Source: Mikania micrantha (lineage: Eukaryota; Streptophyta; Magnoliopsida; Asterales; Asteraceae). From it: a stretch of 64,000 nt of DNA. Shown here piece by piece: positions 32,930 to 45,104 of the stretch (its first letter is position 1; each line of letters begins with the position of its first letter). The stretch is from NCBI GenBank assembly GCA_009363875.1, contig CM018696.1:19543475-19607474 (forward strand), read 5' to 3'. The notes under the pieces were generated by a model. The model did no database searches. It was not told the origin of the DNA and worked only from the letters and a program-made list of their open reading frames with translations. The position numbers and the translations under genes are program-made.

Positions 32930-35900
32930 TATCTTGAGTTGATTAACATATATCTTGATGATTTGTTTTTCTTTGCCTTATAAGTCTACATGCTTTGTAT
33001 GGTTGAATGCATTTCAATGATAATTTTAATTAATTTGAGAGGAATCATAGCGCCTAAGGTTTAGCCCTAGTAATTAACATCATACAAATTTATTTGGATC
33101 TTTAAATCAAGATATAAAATGGCACACCTCTCAAAAATAAAAAGTAGGTGTGAAAAAGATTCATCCCTTTTTAAACCTTTATATGTCATTGCCTTTTACA
33201 CCCTTTCAAGAGTTAGAGAAGATTGAAAATGATTTGATGAACAAAAGCAAATGGAGTATGAAATGCCACTATAACAATTTGAATGCAATGCATATATGTT
33301 ACTTAGCTTATTGATAATCAAATAATTAAGTTAGTAAAAAACTAAAAATCTTGTATTACACGTGTTAATACAAAAATTAAACAGTAATTATCATTTTTTC
33401 AAAAAATAATAACTCTATGTATATATATATATATATAACTCTATTTATTTTAATTAACTAAAAATATATTGTTTACATATTATTATTATTTAATCTTATT
33501 ATTTAATAAAAAAAAGTACAAAATTAGAATACAACAAATAATAACATATGTATATTTAATTAATTATCTTCGTTCACATCTGTAGAACATCACAAAATAA
33601 TAATAAAATTGTGATGATATCTTTACGTAAAAATACCTTTGGCATCACATCTGATCGAGGATGTGACATTTAATTTGATATTATCTCTAAGTTAATCTCC
33701 AAAACTAATCTATATATTAATGTGACAGGCTAGTCATTTCCTTATGGATTAGACAACTTCTTGTTAATTAACCACACCTCAAAAAGTTCTTATTTTTTAT
33801 TTTTATTTTTATTTTTATTTTTTTTTTGTGGTGGACCATTGGGTTGTCATCATAAGGAATCATAATCTTAAAACCACAAAAATTAAATCATGCTAGCTGC
33901 ATTTGTTTCCTTTTTTGGTAAAGTGTACAAACCAACTTTAATACGTTTTGCATCATTAGTGACTTTATTCGAAAATATTAATGGGACAATCTTGATGTGC
34001 ACCATCTTTTTCCTCAGCTCTCTCTTTCATGGAGGAATTGACATTAGCTTAATTACCCAAGTAACCTCAATTGCATATAAATCCATGTAAAAATATGATT
34101 GTTCATTCACCTATATACACATAATTATTCGTATTCATGATATACGACAAATGTAAGAGACACGTAACAAGCGAAACAATGTTTACACAATATAAATCAG
34201 AATAATTTGACGTGTGTAAATTGTATATATATATATTTTTAAATTATGAAAATTGAAAAGAGTTCTAACCAAGAGACTATACTACACATGTTAGGTAATT
34301 GTATCTATCAGCAGTATATTATCGGCAATACAGATTTCAATTCGTAGGACATAGTGAATACAAATGATAAATCGTTTCCAATAACCAACCGATATGAGTT
34401 GGAGTATTTTATGAATTATTCAGATTTCAAACACAATAATAAAGAAAAAAATCAATTAAAAATAGCAAATAGCTAGAAGCTAAATAAAACAATAAGTAAG
34501 AAAATATTTCATGCATTAAATTGAATTATAATTGATTGTACTGCACCTATGGATGGCACTATTGATCAACTAATATTATCATCGAGAATTATGCACTATT
34601 GATCAACCAATATTTCCATCGAGAATTATCAACTACTAGTCCTAGTATCATGCATTAAATTGAAAATAAAATGATAACTCAACATAATAAGCAACACATG
34701 ATATTCATAACAAATTTAAACAAGGATTATCAAAGTCAACGCAATTTCATTGATAAATTTAAACTACATAGTCAAATATGTTTAGAATTTATCATGACCT
34801 AAGTTATAAACGATTAGCCAAGAATGGCTGTGAAAAACTAAACAAAAGTTGTAAACATAGTCATGGTTGAGAAATAAAACGAAAACAAACAAAGAAAATC
34901 CAAATTGAAAGACTAGACGACCCATTTTACATCAATCTCGATCAAACACTACTCCAAACGTAACAAGCTCTCGACTTTCTATTTCAGAAACTCCAAAACG
35001 CTATCTAGAAGTTTATTTTCTAAACCCTAAACATATGCATGTTTAAATAAATTAAAGCTAGGGTTTTTGATTGTCATATTAAACATATGGACGCCATAGG
35101 GTCTGTATCAAAGCCTAAATACGCTTTTTCAAGTCTGATAGCCCATATGGACTAGTATATGGCACATTGTCTACTTGAACGGTTGTACCTCTTCATAGGG
35201 ACCGTATGGATGTAGTATATATGGGCCACATAAATAGATATTGTAGTTAGGACTTAATTAATTTAGAAATAAATTTATTTAATCTTAACAAAAATGAAAC
35301 ATGTTAATAAGAAACTTTTTATAAGATTATAGTGTATTGTTATATAGTTTGTTATAAGATGTAGATCGTTAATTTAATTTTTATAAAATATATAAAACAA
35401 ATTAAATAAAGATTTAGATAAAACAACTTATTAAATTTATAAGTTTTATAAAAAGGATTAAATTTATGCTTAATAAAGACTTGCATAAACTTGTATAAAA
35501 GTTTTAAACCATAAAGTTATATTAGAAGGACCATAGTTGCAAATCTTAAAATTTAACTTTTGTATTATGAGAAGTTGGATCCAGAAACATCAAATCAAAA
35601 GGTAAAGGGATCACCTAAGGGGTAAATCTTGAAAACTTAATTTCTAAAATCCACCTATCGCAAGTTAGACTTTATTTTTCTCTAGTTTCTTTCAAAAATT
35701 GTACTAAAGGGTGTTTCTAAAATTAAATTCAAGATTGTTATGCGTTTTTATAATCATCATGACCTTAACTATTAATCAATTTCACTAAAATTGAATTTAA
35801 ATACAACCGAAATAGCTTGGTAAATGAGGATTGTGATCGACTAAAACAGTTGATAAACAATTCTAATTATACATAATAGCACAATGGTGACTTCATTATG

Positions 35901-36150
35901 AAACGACATACACAAGAAGCCCCATCGGAATTGGTCAATTTTGTCGAACTCAACTCACGCCACATTCAAAAACAGAGCTCTCTTCAATTTTCTTCAATTC
36001 GATTTCAAGTCAAGTAATAATTAGTACCAACTCAATCATTTTTGTTGTAGAATATAAACCCTATGGTTCTATTGACTTACGAAACTCCTTTCGATCGAGT
36101 TTGATCAACAAAGAATGTAGGGTTCTTGATAATTTGGGCATCAGGATACC
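32930..36150. other. Intergenic, AT-rich
   Basis: No gene recognised; short frames such as 33890-34090 have no known motif. Contains a TTTTTA repeat at about 33785-33825 and an (AT)n run at 33418-33436. Confidence 0.5.
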
Positions 36151-36179
36151 AATAGATTAAAATGGAAGCAAGCCATATC

Positions 36180-36285
36180 ATCGAATCCTCCCCCAGCTTA
36201 GCGGTAACCCAAAGCCAGGTTAGGAGAGAGACATGTGCTCGAAACCCAGCGGTTCAACGTTAACCGAGTTTTTTTTTTTGCAAGT
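36180..36285 (+). mobile_element. Possible SINE
   Basis: A-box-like TTAGCGGTAACC and B-box-like GTGCTCGAAACCC are followed by CGAGT and an 11-T run. Some plant SINEs end in poly(T). No TSD found. Confidence 0.4.
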
Positions 36286-36849
36286 TATAAGCGTTTAAAC
36301 AATTTCTAAAAAATTTAGAAAAAATTCTATATATCTAAAAAAAATATTTTTATTCATTCTGTAAATAATAAAATTATTCAGAAAATACTTTTATTTAAAA
36401 TAAAGCATTTGAAGAATAAAAAATATTTATAAAATTTATTTAAATTTTCAAAAGTTTATATAAAATTCTAAAAAGATTTTTCTGCAAATTTTTACAATAT
36501 TACCAAATTAAAATTTAAACCATTCCTCTAATGTTATCATGTTTTATCTATAAATACAATCAAATATATAAAATTACCTGAATGGGGTTTATAAAAAATA
36601 TTTATCTTGTAAACTCTAATTAAGAATTTTTATATAAAACTTGGTCGTTTGTTTTCTAAAAATATTATTTTGAGAATATTTCCACTTAAGTTTATAAATA
36701 CTTTGATGAAATATTTATAAATACTTTACAAAAACTATGATATAGAAATATATTATCTTAAATTCTAAAGATAACTAATACAAAAATTATGATATAGAAA
36801 TTAATATTTAGACTGACTTCTAAGATTTCTTATTTAACTCATAAACTTA

Positions 36850-37880
36850 AACATTCTAAGTCTATATATAGGAAATACTAAATCACAATCTTATATTCAT
36901 ACAAACTATGGTAAAATGTAATCCCTAAAGTCCATAAATTATATCAATGCCGTTCTATAGGATAGATACAAAACTGTGAGTTTCTCATACCCTTTCATAT
37001 TTTTTTTTTTTGTAATTTTTTAAGGATGTTACATATGTCATATTTTAAATTATGTTATAACTTAAAGCAAAAAACTTAGTGATGCAAATACTTATATCTA
37101 ATAGTCTTTTTTTTGTTAGCTATGTGAATATTACTTGTTTAGAAGCTTATGATATGATATAATTCTTTTGCATGCTTATTCATACTAATACAAAGGTAGC
37201 TTAAGCATGATTAGATATCTTCTTCACAATGACTATAGTCTTTTGTGTTGAAAATGTGAAATTTTACATATTTGCAAACTTGTGGATTACATTTTTAATC
37301 TAAGGCCTAAATAGCCTTGATTTAAAATCTATATTTGATACTTGCTCGAGGACTATTGATACTTATCATAATGCTTGTCTGAACTCTTTTTAAGACTTAT
37401 GTGAAGACTTATTTAAATTCTTTCATTACTAAAATGCTTACTAGAATACATGCTTAAATTCAAAAACTAGTATTCTTGAGTTACAAGATATGTAATGATT
37501 CTAGAAAACTTGTAAGAATGCATACATTGAATCAATTCTATATAGACTTTAATTGGTTTGCATTTACATACATACATACTTGTGTAGGCTTTCACTAACT
37601 ACGAAAATAGTTGATCAAACTCTATTTTATATATGTAACAGAATAAGTGAAGAGTTTATGAAGACTAAGCTAGGAAAGTGGACTTAGTTAAACTAAATCA
37701 AATATTGTTATGTCATTTTTGTATGTGTATATTGAATACTTGTATTATATTGGATTGAATGTTTATGGAATGAAATTTTAATATTTATACTTAAATATTC
37801 AAACATTAAAGTAGCATCATGAGTTTTGAATACTTACAAATCATGCTCCGACGTATTACGTCATCAGTTGGGGTGTGACA
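36850..37880 (+). repeat. Ty3-gypsy LTR fragment (3' part)
   Basis: It ends GGGGTGTGACA at 37880, like the gypsy LTRs at 56613 and 63469, preceded by a small hairpin (GACGTATTACGTC). The left limit is estimated. Its interior is mirrored by the minus-strand fragment at 38717. Confidence 0.6.
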
Positions 37881-38372
37881 TGGTCTTTCTAACAACTTCT
37901 TGAATTCTTAGTTTTTTTACCTGATTCAACAATGAAACCCACAAATGCCAGTTATGAACAAACCAATACCTATTATCATAAAAAATACATTAAAATAGAG
38001 TTAAATTGAGGGTTAGTTTTTTTTTTTTTTTTTGAATGTGAAGAAGAATTGGCATACAAAAAAGAAAGGGATTTGGATATCAACAGAAGTATGGGTTGTC
38101 ATAGACCCTCTAAGTGGAAACAATTATTAAGATTAATATACATAATGTATTATGTGAAAACTCAATCTTAGAAATGTGTCATTCATTTGAAATCTTGAAA
38201 ATATATATGTGGTACACATTAAACCACAATAAAATTGATTTGTATATTTAAAACCCGATTTTTTATTCAACTTTAACGTAGACCATATATTTGTTGTCAA
38301 GGTTCCAAATAGATGACACATAGACGGTTTAAGGGTCTCCTCTTTAAAATTGGATTTTCACAGGATACAATC

Positions 38373-38405
<33 letters not shown>

Positions 38406-38552
38406 AAGTTAGATTCGGATCAAGAAAATCTCAGTATGGATGAACAAAACATTTTAAGTGTTGAATTAACTCATCTAATATTGAGTCAACTCATCCGTAC
38501 TTAAAATATTTTGTTCATCCGAAATTAGATTTTCTTGATTCGAATCTAACTT
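38406..38552. mobile_element. Foldback MITE with 54-bp arms
   Basis: Arms 38406-38459 and 38499-38552 are inverted copies with few differences (outer ends AAGTTAGATTCGGATCAAG and CTTGATTCGAATCTAACTT) around a 39-bp loop. Adjacent to a (TA)n(TG)n microsatellite at 38373-38405. Confidence 0.85.
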
Positions 38553-38569
38553 AAATTCTTTAATCATAT

Positions 38570-38710
38570 CTACCCCTGAATTAAATTATTCATCCAAACA
38601 GAACTTTGCTCATCAGAACTAAACAACATTTTTGTTCCTTTGAAATGAAAATTGTTCATTTGAATTGAATGTTGTTCATTTGAATTGAATGATATTTTGT
38701 TCATCGAACT
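38570..38710. repeat. TTCATCxGAACT motif cluster
   Basis: Repeated TTCATC(C)GAACT-like units, including two adjacent TGTTCATTTGAATTGAATG copies near 38650-38690. A second cluster is at 48200-48345. Confidence 0.65.
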
Positions 38711-38716
38711 GAATCT

Positions 38717-39530
38717 TGTCACACCCCAACCGATGGCTGAATATATTAGGGCGTGATTGTGATTATTCAAAAGCTTATAGGCTACTATTATAGTTGATAT
38801 AATTAAACATTCAAATGAATATTCAAACAACCATTCAAACATCCAAACATATAATTCAAATCCAACATTACAAAATGAAATTCAACATAACATAAATTGT
38901 TTAAATTATAAACTAAGTCCTCTAATCCTAGCTTTTGTCTTCGACATCTTCAATTTCTTGTCACGCAAGTAAACTACATTTTGTCAACTAGTAGCACAAT
39001 TTTTGAGTACTCATACAAGTTATAATACGCATATAAATAACAATACTAAGTCTAAGTAGCAATAAGCCTAATTCTATGTTCTTACAAGTTTTCTAGAATA
39101 CATGTAAGACTAAAGAATTCATCACAATCCATAAAATGTATTTGCCATTTATCATGTATAAGTATTCAAGTTCTTTCCAATGTCGTTTACAATTCCCTCA
39201 AACATGTATCATAACATAACTTGTAAATCAAGGTTTGCAAGACCTTGATTAAATTAGTTTATCTACAAGTTTGCACAATTCACCTTTTTAAGAAAAAGAT
39301 CAAAGTCAATGTGAAGAAGGTATCTAACCATTCTTAGGCTACTTTTGTGTATTATGAATATGCATACTAGAATTTCAATTAATAATATGTTCTATCAAAC
39401 AAGTAATTCACATGACAACTTAAGACTAATCTACCAAAGTTAAGTAATTGCGTCATCATGTTTTAACTCTATGAATACAATGATTTGATGATAAGACATA
39501 CGTGACATTTCCAAAGTTTACAAAAGACTA
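38717..39530 (-). repeat. Ty3-gypsy LTR fragment, inverted relative to 36850-37880
   Basis: The plus strand begins TGTCACACCCCAACC, the reverse complement of a GGTGTGACA LTR end. Internal blocks such as ACAAGTTTTCTAGAATACAT are reverse-complement relatives of 37440-37530. The right limit is estimated. Confidence 0.6.
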
Positions 39531-39551
39531 ATCTACCAAAATCCTAATTTA

Positions 39552-40481
39552 GGTGGTGTTTGTTTTTTTTGTTGGAAAAGCTCTTCCTGACCTCTTTTGT
39601 CTGCGCGGCGTATACAATGACCAGAGGTTGGCTTATATAGATTGTTTTTCAGAAGATGTTTCATTAAAAAATGTCAGCCCGGCCTCTTTTTGGTGCAGAT
39701 GTGAAATAACCTCTTTTCGTCCCTTCTTGGCTCTTCCTATGTGAATTTCATAGGTTTTAGTTTTTGTTTTTAATTCATTCGCCCTTTTCTCCTCCGTTTC
39801 CAAGACCTCAGTCGGCGCCTCATCCCTCCGCCAACTCCACGACTGCGAGAGTCTGTGACCATCACCGCCCTCCTCCATAGCCACGACCTCCTCTGCCATC
39901 CTCCACACCGATGCCTCTTCCCCGCCCTCCTCCACATCGGTGTCTCTTCCCCCTCCTCCCCACCCGCGCTACAGTTTGGCGATTCAGCCACGCCGATTTC
40001 TCGTTGCATGTGTGTGTATCTCAATCGCCTCCCATCTCTTCCTTTGCAATGATCTTCCCTCCAACACAGGTTCCATCTTTCGAAGGAGAAGGTAGCGATT
40101 ACTGTTGCGTAGTGTGTATCTCTATCTGTAAGAATTGGTGTGTGCATCTCTACATTTTAATTGGCATTTTTTGTGTATGTATATCTCTATTTGTATCTCA
40201 AGATTTGAAATAAAGAAGAGTTTTCTTGGGTGTTTTGTTGATATAAGAATGGATAACCACTTGGTTGAATGGGTAAATGCACTCCATGTGTTTGATAAAT
40301 TGTTGTAGGTTAAAAAAATGGTTTATTTAATTTTATGATTATATTAGCAAGTTGCAAATGTTAAAAAAAACAATTTTTTATAACAGGCTGCAGATGTTTT
40401 GTCCAACTCTTCTGCTACAGAGGTCTGGAGATGTGATTTGCATACTGCAGGCATTTTACCTCTGAAAAAACAAGCAGCACC
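39552..40481. mobile_element. Harbinger-like element with TTA TSD and GC-rich cargo
   Basis: TTA at 39549-39551 and 40482-40484 flanks ends GGTGGTGTTTG and CAAGCAGCACC. The interior 39775-40110 is GC-rich with overlapping frames on both strands, an ATG and GT donor-like sites, again like captured exon DNA; no protein family is recognised. No transposase seen. Confidence 0.72.
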
Positions 40482-40489
40482 TTAGAATT

Positions 40490-41565
40490 TCTAAACCCTC
40501 ATTTTACAATATTTAATAATTATAAATAAAGGTTTTTAGAAATATGATTTGTATGCATAAATGTTGATTAGATAATATTTTCTTTGAAAACACAAATAAG
40601 ATATTAATATAAGTTTTTATATTTAATTTTCTTAAATTATATAAATTTTCTTATGTTTTAACACTTTAAATATTAACTTAATTTTTATTTAAAATAATAA
40701 ATAAAATAATATTCTATATTGTTATAAATAACTTTAGAATATCTAATTAAAAATATTCAAAAATATATGTACATGTACTTTCTTGTAATTTTTATAAGTT
40801 TAAAACAAAGTGTAAATTGAATTTCATTTAAAATAAATAATTTATTGAAACAAAACTGATTATATACAAAATAATTTTCTTGAATATTCATTATTTAAAG
40901 AACGATCCGTCTTATCGCTAAACGCAAGGGTGGTTTGCTAAGAACGATCCGTTTCAATTATTCTTATATCAAGTTTTTGATTTGCCCCGCTTTCTTAGAA
41001 CCCTATTTACAAATCAACATCCAATTCAACAATTTCATTTATTGTGAGTCCCTAATTCTTTAGTGTTTTTGTTCTTTGCATCAAAATGATCATAATGCAT
41101 TAATACTTACTTGATTTGATGTCAAATTAAATGTATTTGTATTACAAGATGTTCATGAGTTGCTAGTAACTCGATCCCACGTTTAAGATAATTCTTGAGA
41201 ATGTTCTTGCACTCATTTGACTCAAAATATTGTCACATATACTCTGGGTTTGCTAATTTGTGTTTTAATTTAGGTTAAAACCGATTTGGAGTTATGAGTT
41301 TTCTTGAATTGTTCGGTCATAGTTTGATGGTGTTAATAGGCATTAAAAACAAAAATTGATTGTGCGTTTTAGTTTGAAATCAATATATGAACGTTTATCA
41401 GTTACCAGATTCAATTTTTGAAAGCATTTTATTGAACAATTGGGTTGGACCGGAGTTCCCTCAGTTTGAACGCCGACCAGTTTTGAAGATGAAATGAAGT
41501 TTTAAAGCTTGCCATTTCAGTCCCTGAAATTCCATATTTTGAAACTTTTTGTTTTAATATCTCTT
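40490..41565. other. Intergenic, AT-rich
   Basis: No gene or defined element. AACGATCCGT occurs twice around 40900-40950. Confidence 0.5.
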
Positions 41566-41569
41566 ATAG

Positions 41570-41744
41570 TGTTATGTATTAAGTAGTATTAATCACAGAC
41601 ATGATTACTACCAACCATTCGCCTTCTTACACATTATGTTTGAGTTACATGACTTTACAGTTTCTCGTTGTATTACTATATAATGTATCATATTGTATGA
41701 ATATAGTTGAAGTTTTCTCTCATGTTCTCTCTACTTTTATAACA
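41570..41744 (+). repeat. 5' LTR of the 41.6-kb copia element
   Basis: Starts TGTTATGTATTAAG and ends TTATAACA; identical to the 3' LTR over 174 bp. Confidence 0.95.
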
Positions 41745-41760
41745 CGTTATCAGCACGAGT
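41745..41760 (+). other. Primer-binding site, non-canonical
   Basis: CGTTATCAGCACGAGT immediately after the LTR in place of TGGTATCAGAGC. It shares TATCAG with the usual Met-tRNA site and probably uses a tRNA-derived primer. Confidence 0.6.
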
Positions 41761-42951
41761 TTGCTTGTTGCTATCAGTTTTTGTTTCATTTTTGAATCCT
41801 CCATCAATCGATTACATATCTTAACCATCATCAAGAGTTATATCTTTGTGGATAGGAACTGACGTCAACATGGATCAAAGATGCAACTGTTTTCGCCTTA
41901 TAATGGACGGTTCATATCTATTCGTCGATTACTTCTCCAACAATTAAGTGCAACGGTGATTCAACACAGGCAATGAAACTTGTTCAGATACAATTGAGAA
42001 TTTTAACCAGGAGACTAATTAAGGTACTATTCGATCTTTGTTTTTTTTAACTTTATGTATTGGGTAGAAGCATACCTTATAAAGTTGAAACATACCTTAT
42101 AAAACTCTCATTCTCCTCACCTATAATTGTTGCACAACACCATTACTACCAAATATTACGGGTTAACCATTGCAAGTATTGATCAGGGTTCTCTTTTGAC
42201 TTCTTTTGCGTAAGAGGTATACAAGAGTCGGTAGTATTTGATGGTGTCTACGGAGGCCACTAAAGTTCCAATAAAATAGTCGAAACAATCTTATAATTTT
42301 AAGGAAGAATTAAAGCAAGAGTAGTCATTAACATATTTAATATATTAACATATTATTATTAATATTAGTAATTTCAAGAGTAGTCATTAACATCATAATT
42401 AACATAATTATGTTAGTAGCATTGTTACAATAAATAATATAAATGGTATCATAATAATACTTACAGTAACGTTAATATTAATAAATCCTAGATGATTGCC
42501 ATAATTAAATACGTATTGATATGCCAACAGTTACAGTAATATAAATATTATTATCAAATTAATAACGCTAATATGTTATAACTTTGGCATTATACAATTT
42601 AATTTTATGGTATATCTTTTTGTCTAGATACTATAGTGTATTTATATTGAAGTCTTAAGTCAATTTGTAGATGATGAAACATAGGCTTTGTATTATCGCT
42701 TTAATTATTTGACTATGGAAATGATGTTAAGCATATTAAGGAGGAAGTGATTGTTTCATAAAAACAAATGAAGATGTTAGGATAAAAGTGAAATTGATAT
42801 AAACTAGCCAACTAGGTGGAAGTACTTATTTTAAAATAAATTTTAAATATTTAATGTTACAATAAAAAAAAATTTAATTCATGATGCTTATGAACCTTTA
42901 TCAATTTATTTACTTGATTCGGTACAAGAGTCACAAAGAACTCTTGGTATC

Positions 42952-42954
<3 letters not shown>

Positions 42955-43000
<46 letters not shown>
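42955..43000. repeat. (AT)n microsatellite
   Basis: Long uninterrupted AT run inside the copia element. Confidence 0.95.
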
Positions 43001-43004
<4 letters not shown>

Positions 43005-44599
43005 AAACACAATAAATGTTTTTTATCCTAAAGGATAATGTAAGATTTTCCAAACTTGAGTATGTCAACCTCGACATCTATACGCATATACTTTTCATAT
43101 GATCTAGATATCAAAATCTACTAGTTAAGTAAAGGGAAATGAGTGAAACGAACCAGTTAATTCGAATCAATCTCACATCTTAGATCCATTATTGACTTGT
43201 GACTCTATGTCCTGTTTTTTCTCAAAAAGTTTACGATGGTTTTTCTCTACCTAAGATTGGGCCTGATAGAGGTCATAGGTTGGATAAAATAATTTGACGT
43301 TAGTGGTTCAACCCATCAAACACATGACCACCATCAAGAAAAAAAAAACAAAAACAAGAAAACATTTGTGCATAATGATGTTACAAAAACATATATTTAA
43401 AGGAGGCTACAACAGAATTATCACAAATATGTGAGAGAATTGTCTTGCATACATCAAAAGAGCATAAATCTTGTTAAACAAAATTAAATAATGCATAATG
43501 CAATATGCATATGCTACGAATATAAAATTAATAAAACAATAATGTGGACTTGATAGATACAACAAAACTATCACAAATATGGAAGGTAAATATCTTGTAT
43601 GTATTAACACAAGTATCATTGCGATTAAAACATATGATATATCCAATAAGTACTATTCCAGGTGTTGCTAACCTTACTGAAAGATATATACACTATATAT
43701 AACCTTACCTACATGCATCCAAAATCATGTCTTATATACTAGTAATTCTTGTGGAAATAAACTTAATCTCAAATACATTATACATAAAACATGAAGGATA
43801 ATATGAATCTAAACTGTCAACATACACACCCTCATAAACATTTTAAAGTTTCGGTGTGTAGCATTTTATTTTTGGCATAATAATCCATGGATCATTTAAG
43901 TATTTTAAGGTAAAAGATTTGCATCTTCATATGGTTGCATGTTAGTTTACAGCTACCTGAATGTAGCATTTGCTTGATAATTAACATGATTTAGTATTGT
44001 TCTTTGAGTAGACAACTATAATGACCATTGTTAAGTATAATGTAAAGTATAGCAAAAGACATATGTAGCTGACATATGTAAACGGTTACAATTAATTGTT
44101 AGACCGCTCCTTATGATAGTGAAATTACTATCTTCGACCCAAGAGTATGCCATTTTATGTATCGTTGAACTGATCAAACAAACTAATGTCAACTCATAAA
44201 TACTCCTCATTGTAACTAATCTCTAGAAGAGAACAAATTGTGTCTCACATGTAAGTATATTTGGTTATGCGGTTAATGTACAAATACTACCATGCCAAAA
44301 TGAGACAAATTTCAAACACAATAGATTCTCAGTCTTTAGGGGGAGAATGAATAATGAAAGACTGGTAAAACATGAAAATAATAGAATGTATCATCACTAT
44401 CAAATATTGACCCTCGAAGTGGTCGATGAAAATCCCAAATCTAATATATTTACGAAGAATAACAAATGAATTACTAGATGCATGCACAAACACAAACAAA
44501 GTGACAAAGTCACAAACACTGGTATCAAATTCATTTGTTCATATTAATGTAATCATAAAAAGATTACCCTACAAAGAAAACATGCAAAACTCAAGAAGA

Positions 44600-44850
44600 G
44601 GTTGATCAACAAAATCCCAGAAGAGATTAACATTATTCGAGAATTTGTTGTCGATAAAATCCTAGAAGAGATTAACGTAACTCTAGAAGATGTTATTAGT
44701 AAAAATCCCAGAAGAGATTAATATTACCCTAGAAGAGGTTATCGGTAAAATCCTAAAAGATATTGGTAAAACTTTATAAGAGGTTATCATTATAAATCTT
44801 GAAGAGATTAATAAAACCCCAGAAGAGGATAATGGAGTTCCAGAAGAAAC
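44600..44850. repeat. Imperfect short tandem repeats (CCAGAAGAGATTAA type)
   Basis: About ten degenerate units alternate AGAAGAGATTAA and AGAAGAGGTTAT with AAAATCC linkers every 22-25 bp. Part of the decayed copia interior. Confidence 0.8.
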
Positions 44851-44999
44851 TCGGTACTAAACATATATGAGATCTCAATATTGTACAAAATGGTAGAATT
44901 TTAAACCTATATGAAACACGTGTTAATGAAATATTTGCATATGCTATATCAAATAATGTAATCAGTGAAAAAGATTACGTAGATAAAACTCTAGAAGAG

Positions 45000-45002
45000 T
45001 AC

Positions 45003-45096
<94 letters not shown>

Positions 45097-45098
45097 CA
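45000..45098. repeat. (AT)n with GTAT interruptions
   Basis: TA-rich microsatellite just upstream of the RT remnant. Confidence 0.95.
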
Positions 45099-45104
45099 AT
45101 GATT

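Noticed and set aside
33890..34090. 66-codon hydrophobic plus-strand frame
   Set aside because: Short, isolated, no homology recognised, in AT-rich DNA where such frames arise by chance.
39633..40213. Protein-coding gene at 39.6-40.2 kb
   Set aside because: Overlapping frames on both strands inside a TIR element, no motif, and Ser/Pro or Arg/Glu-rich composition expected from GC-rich repeats.
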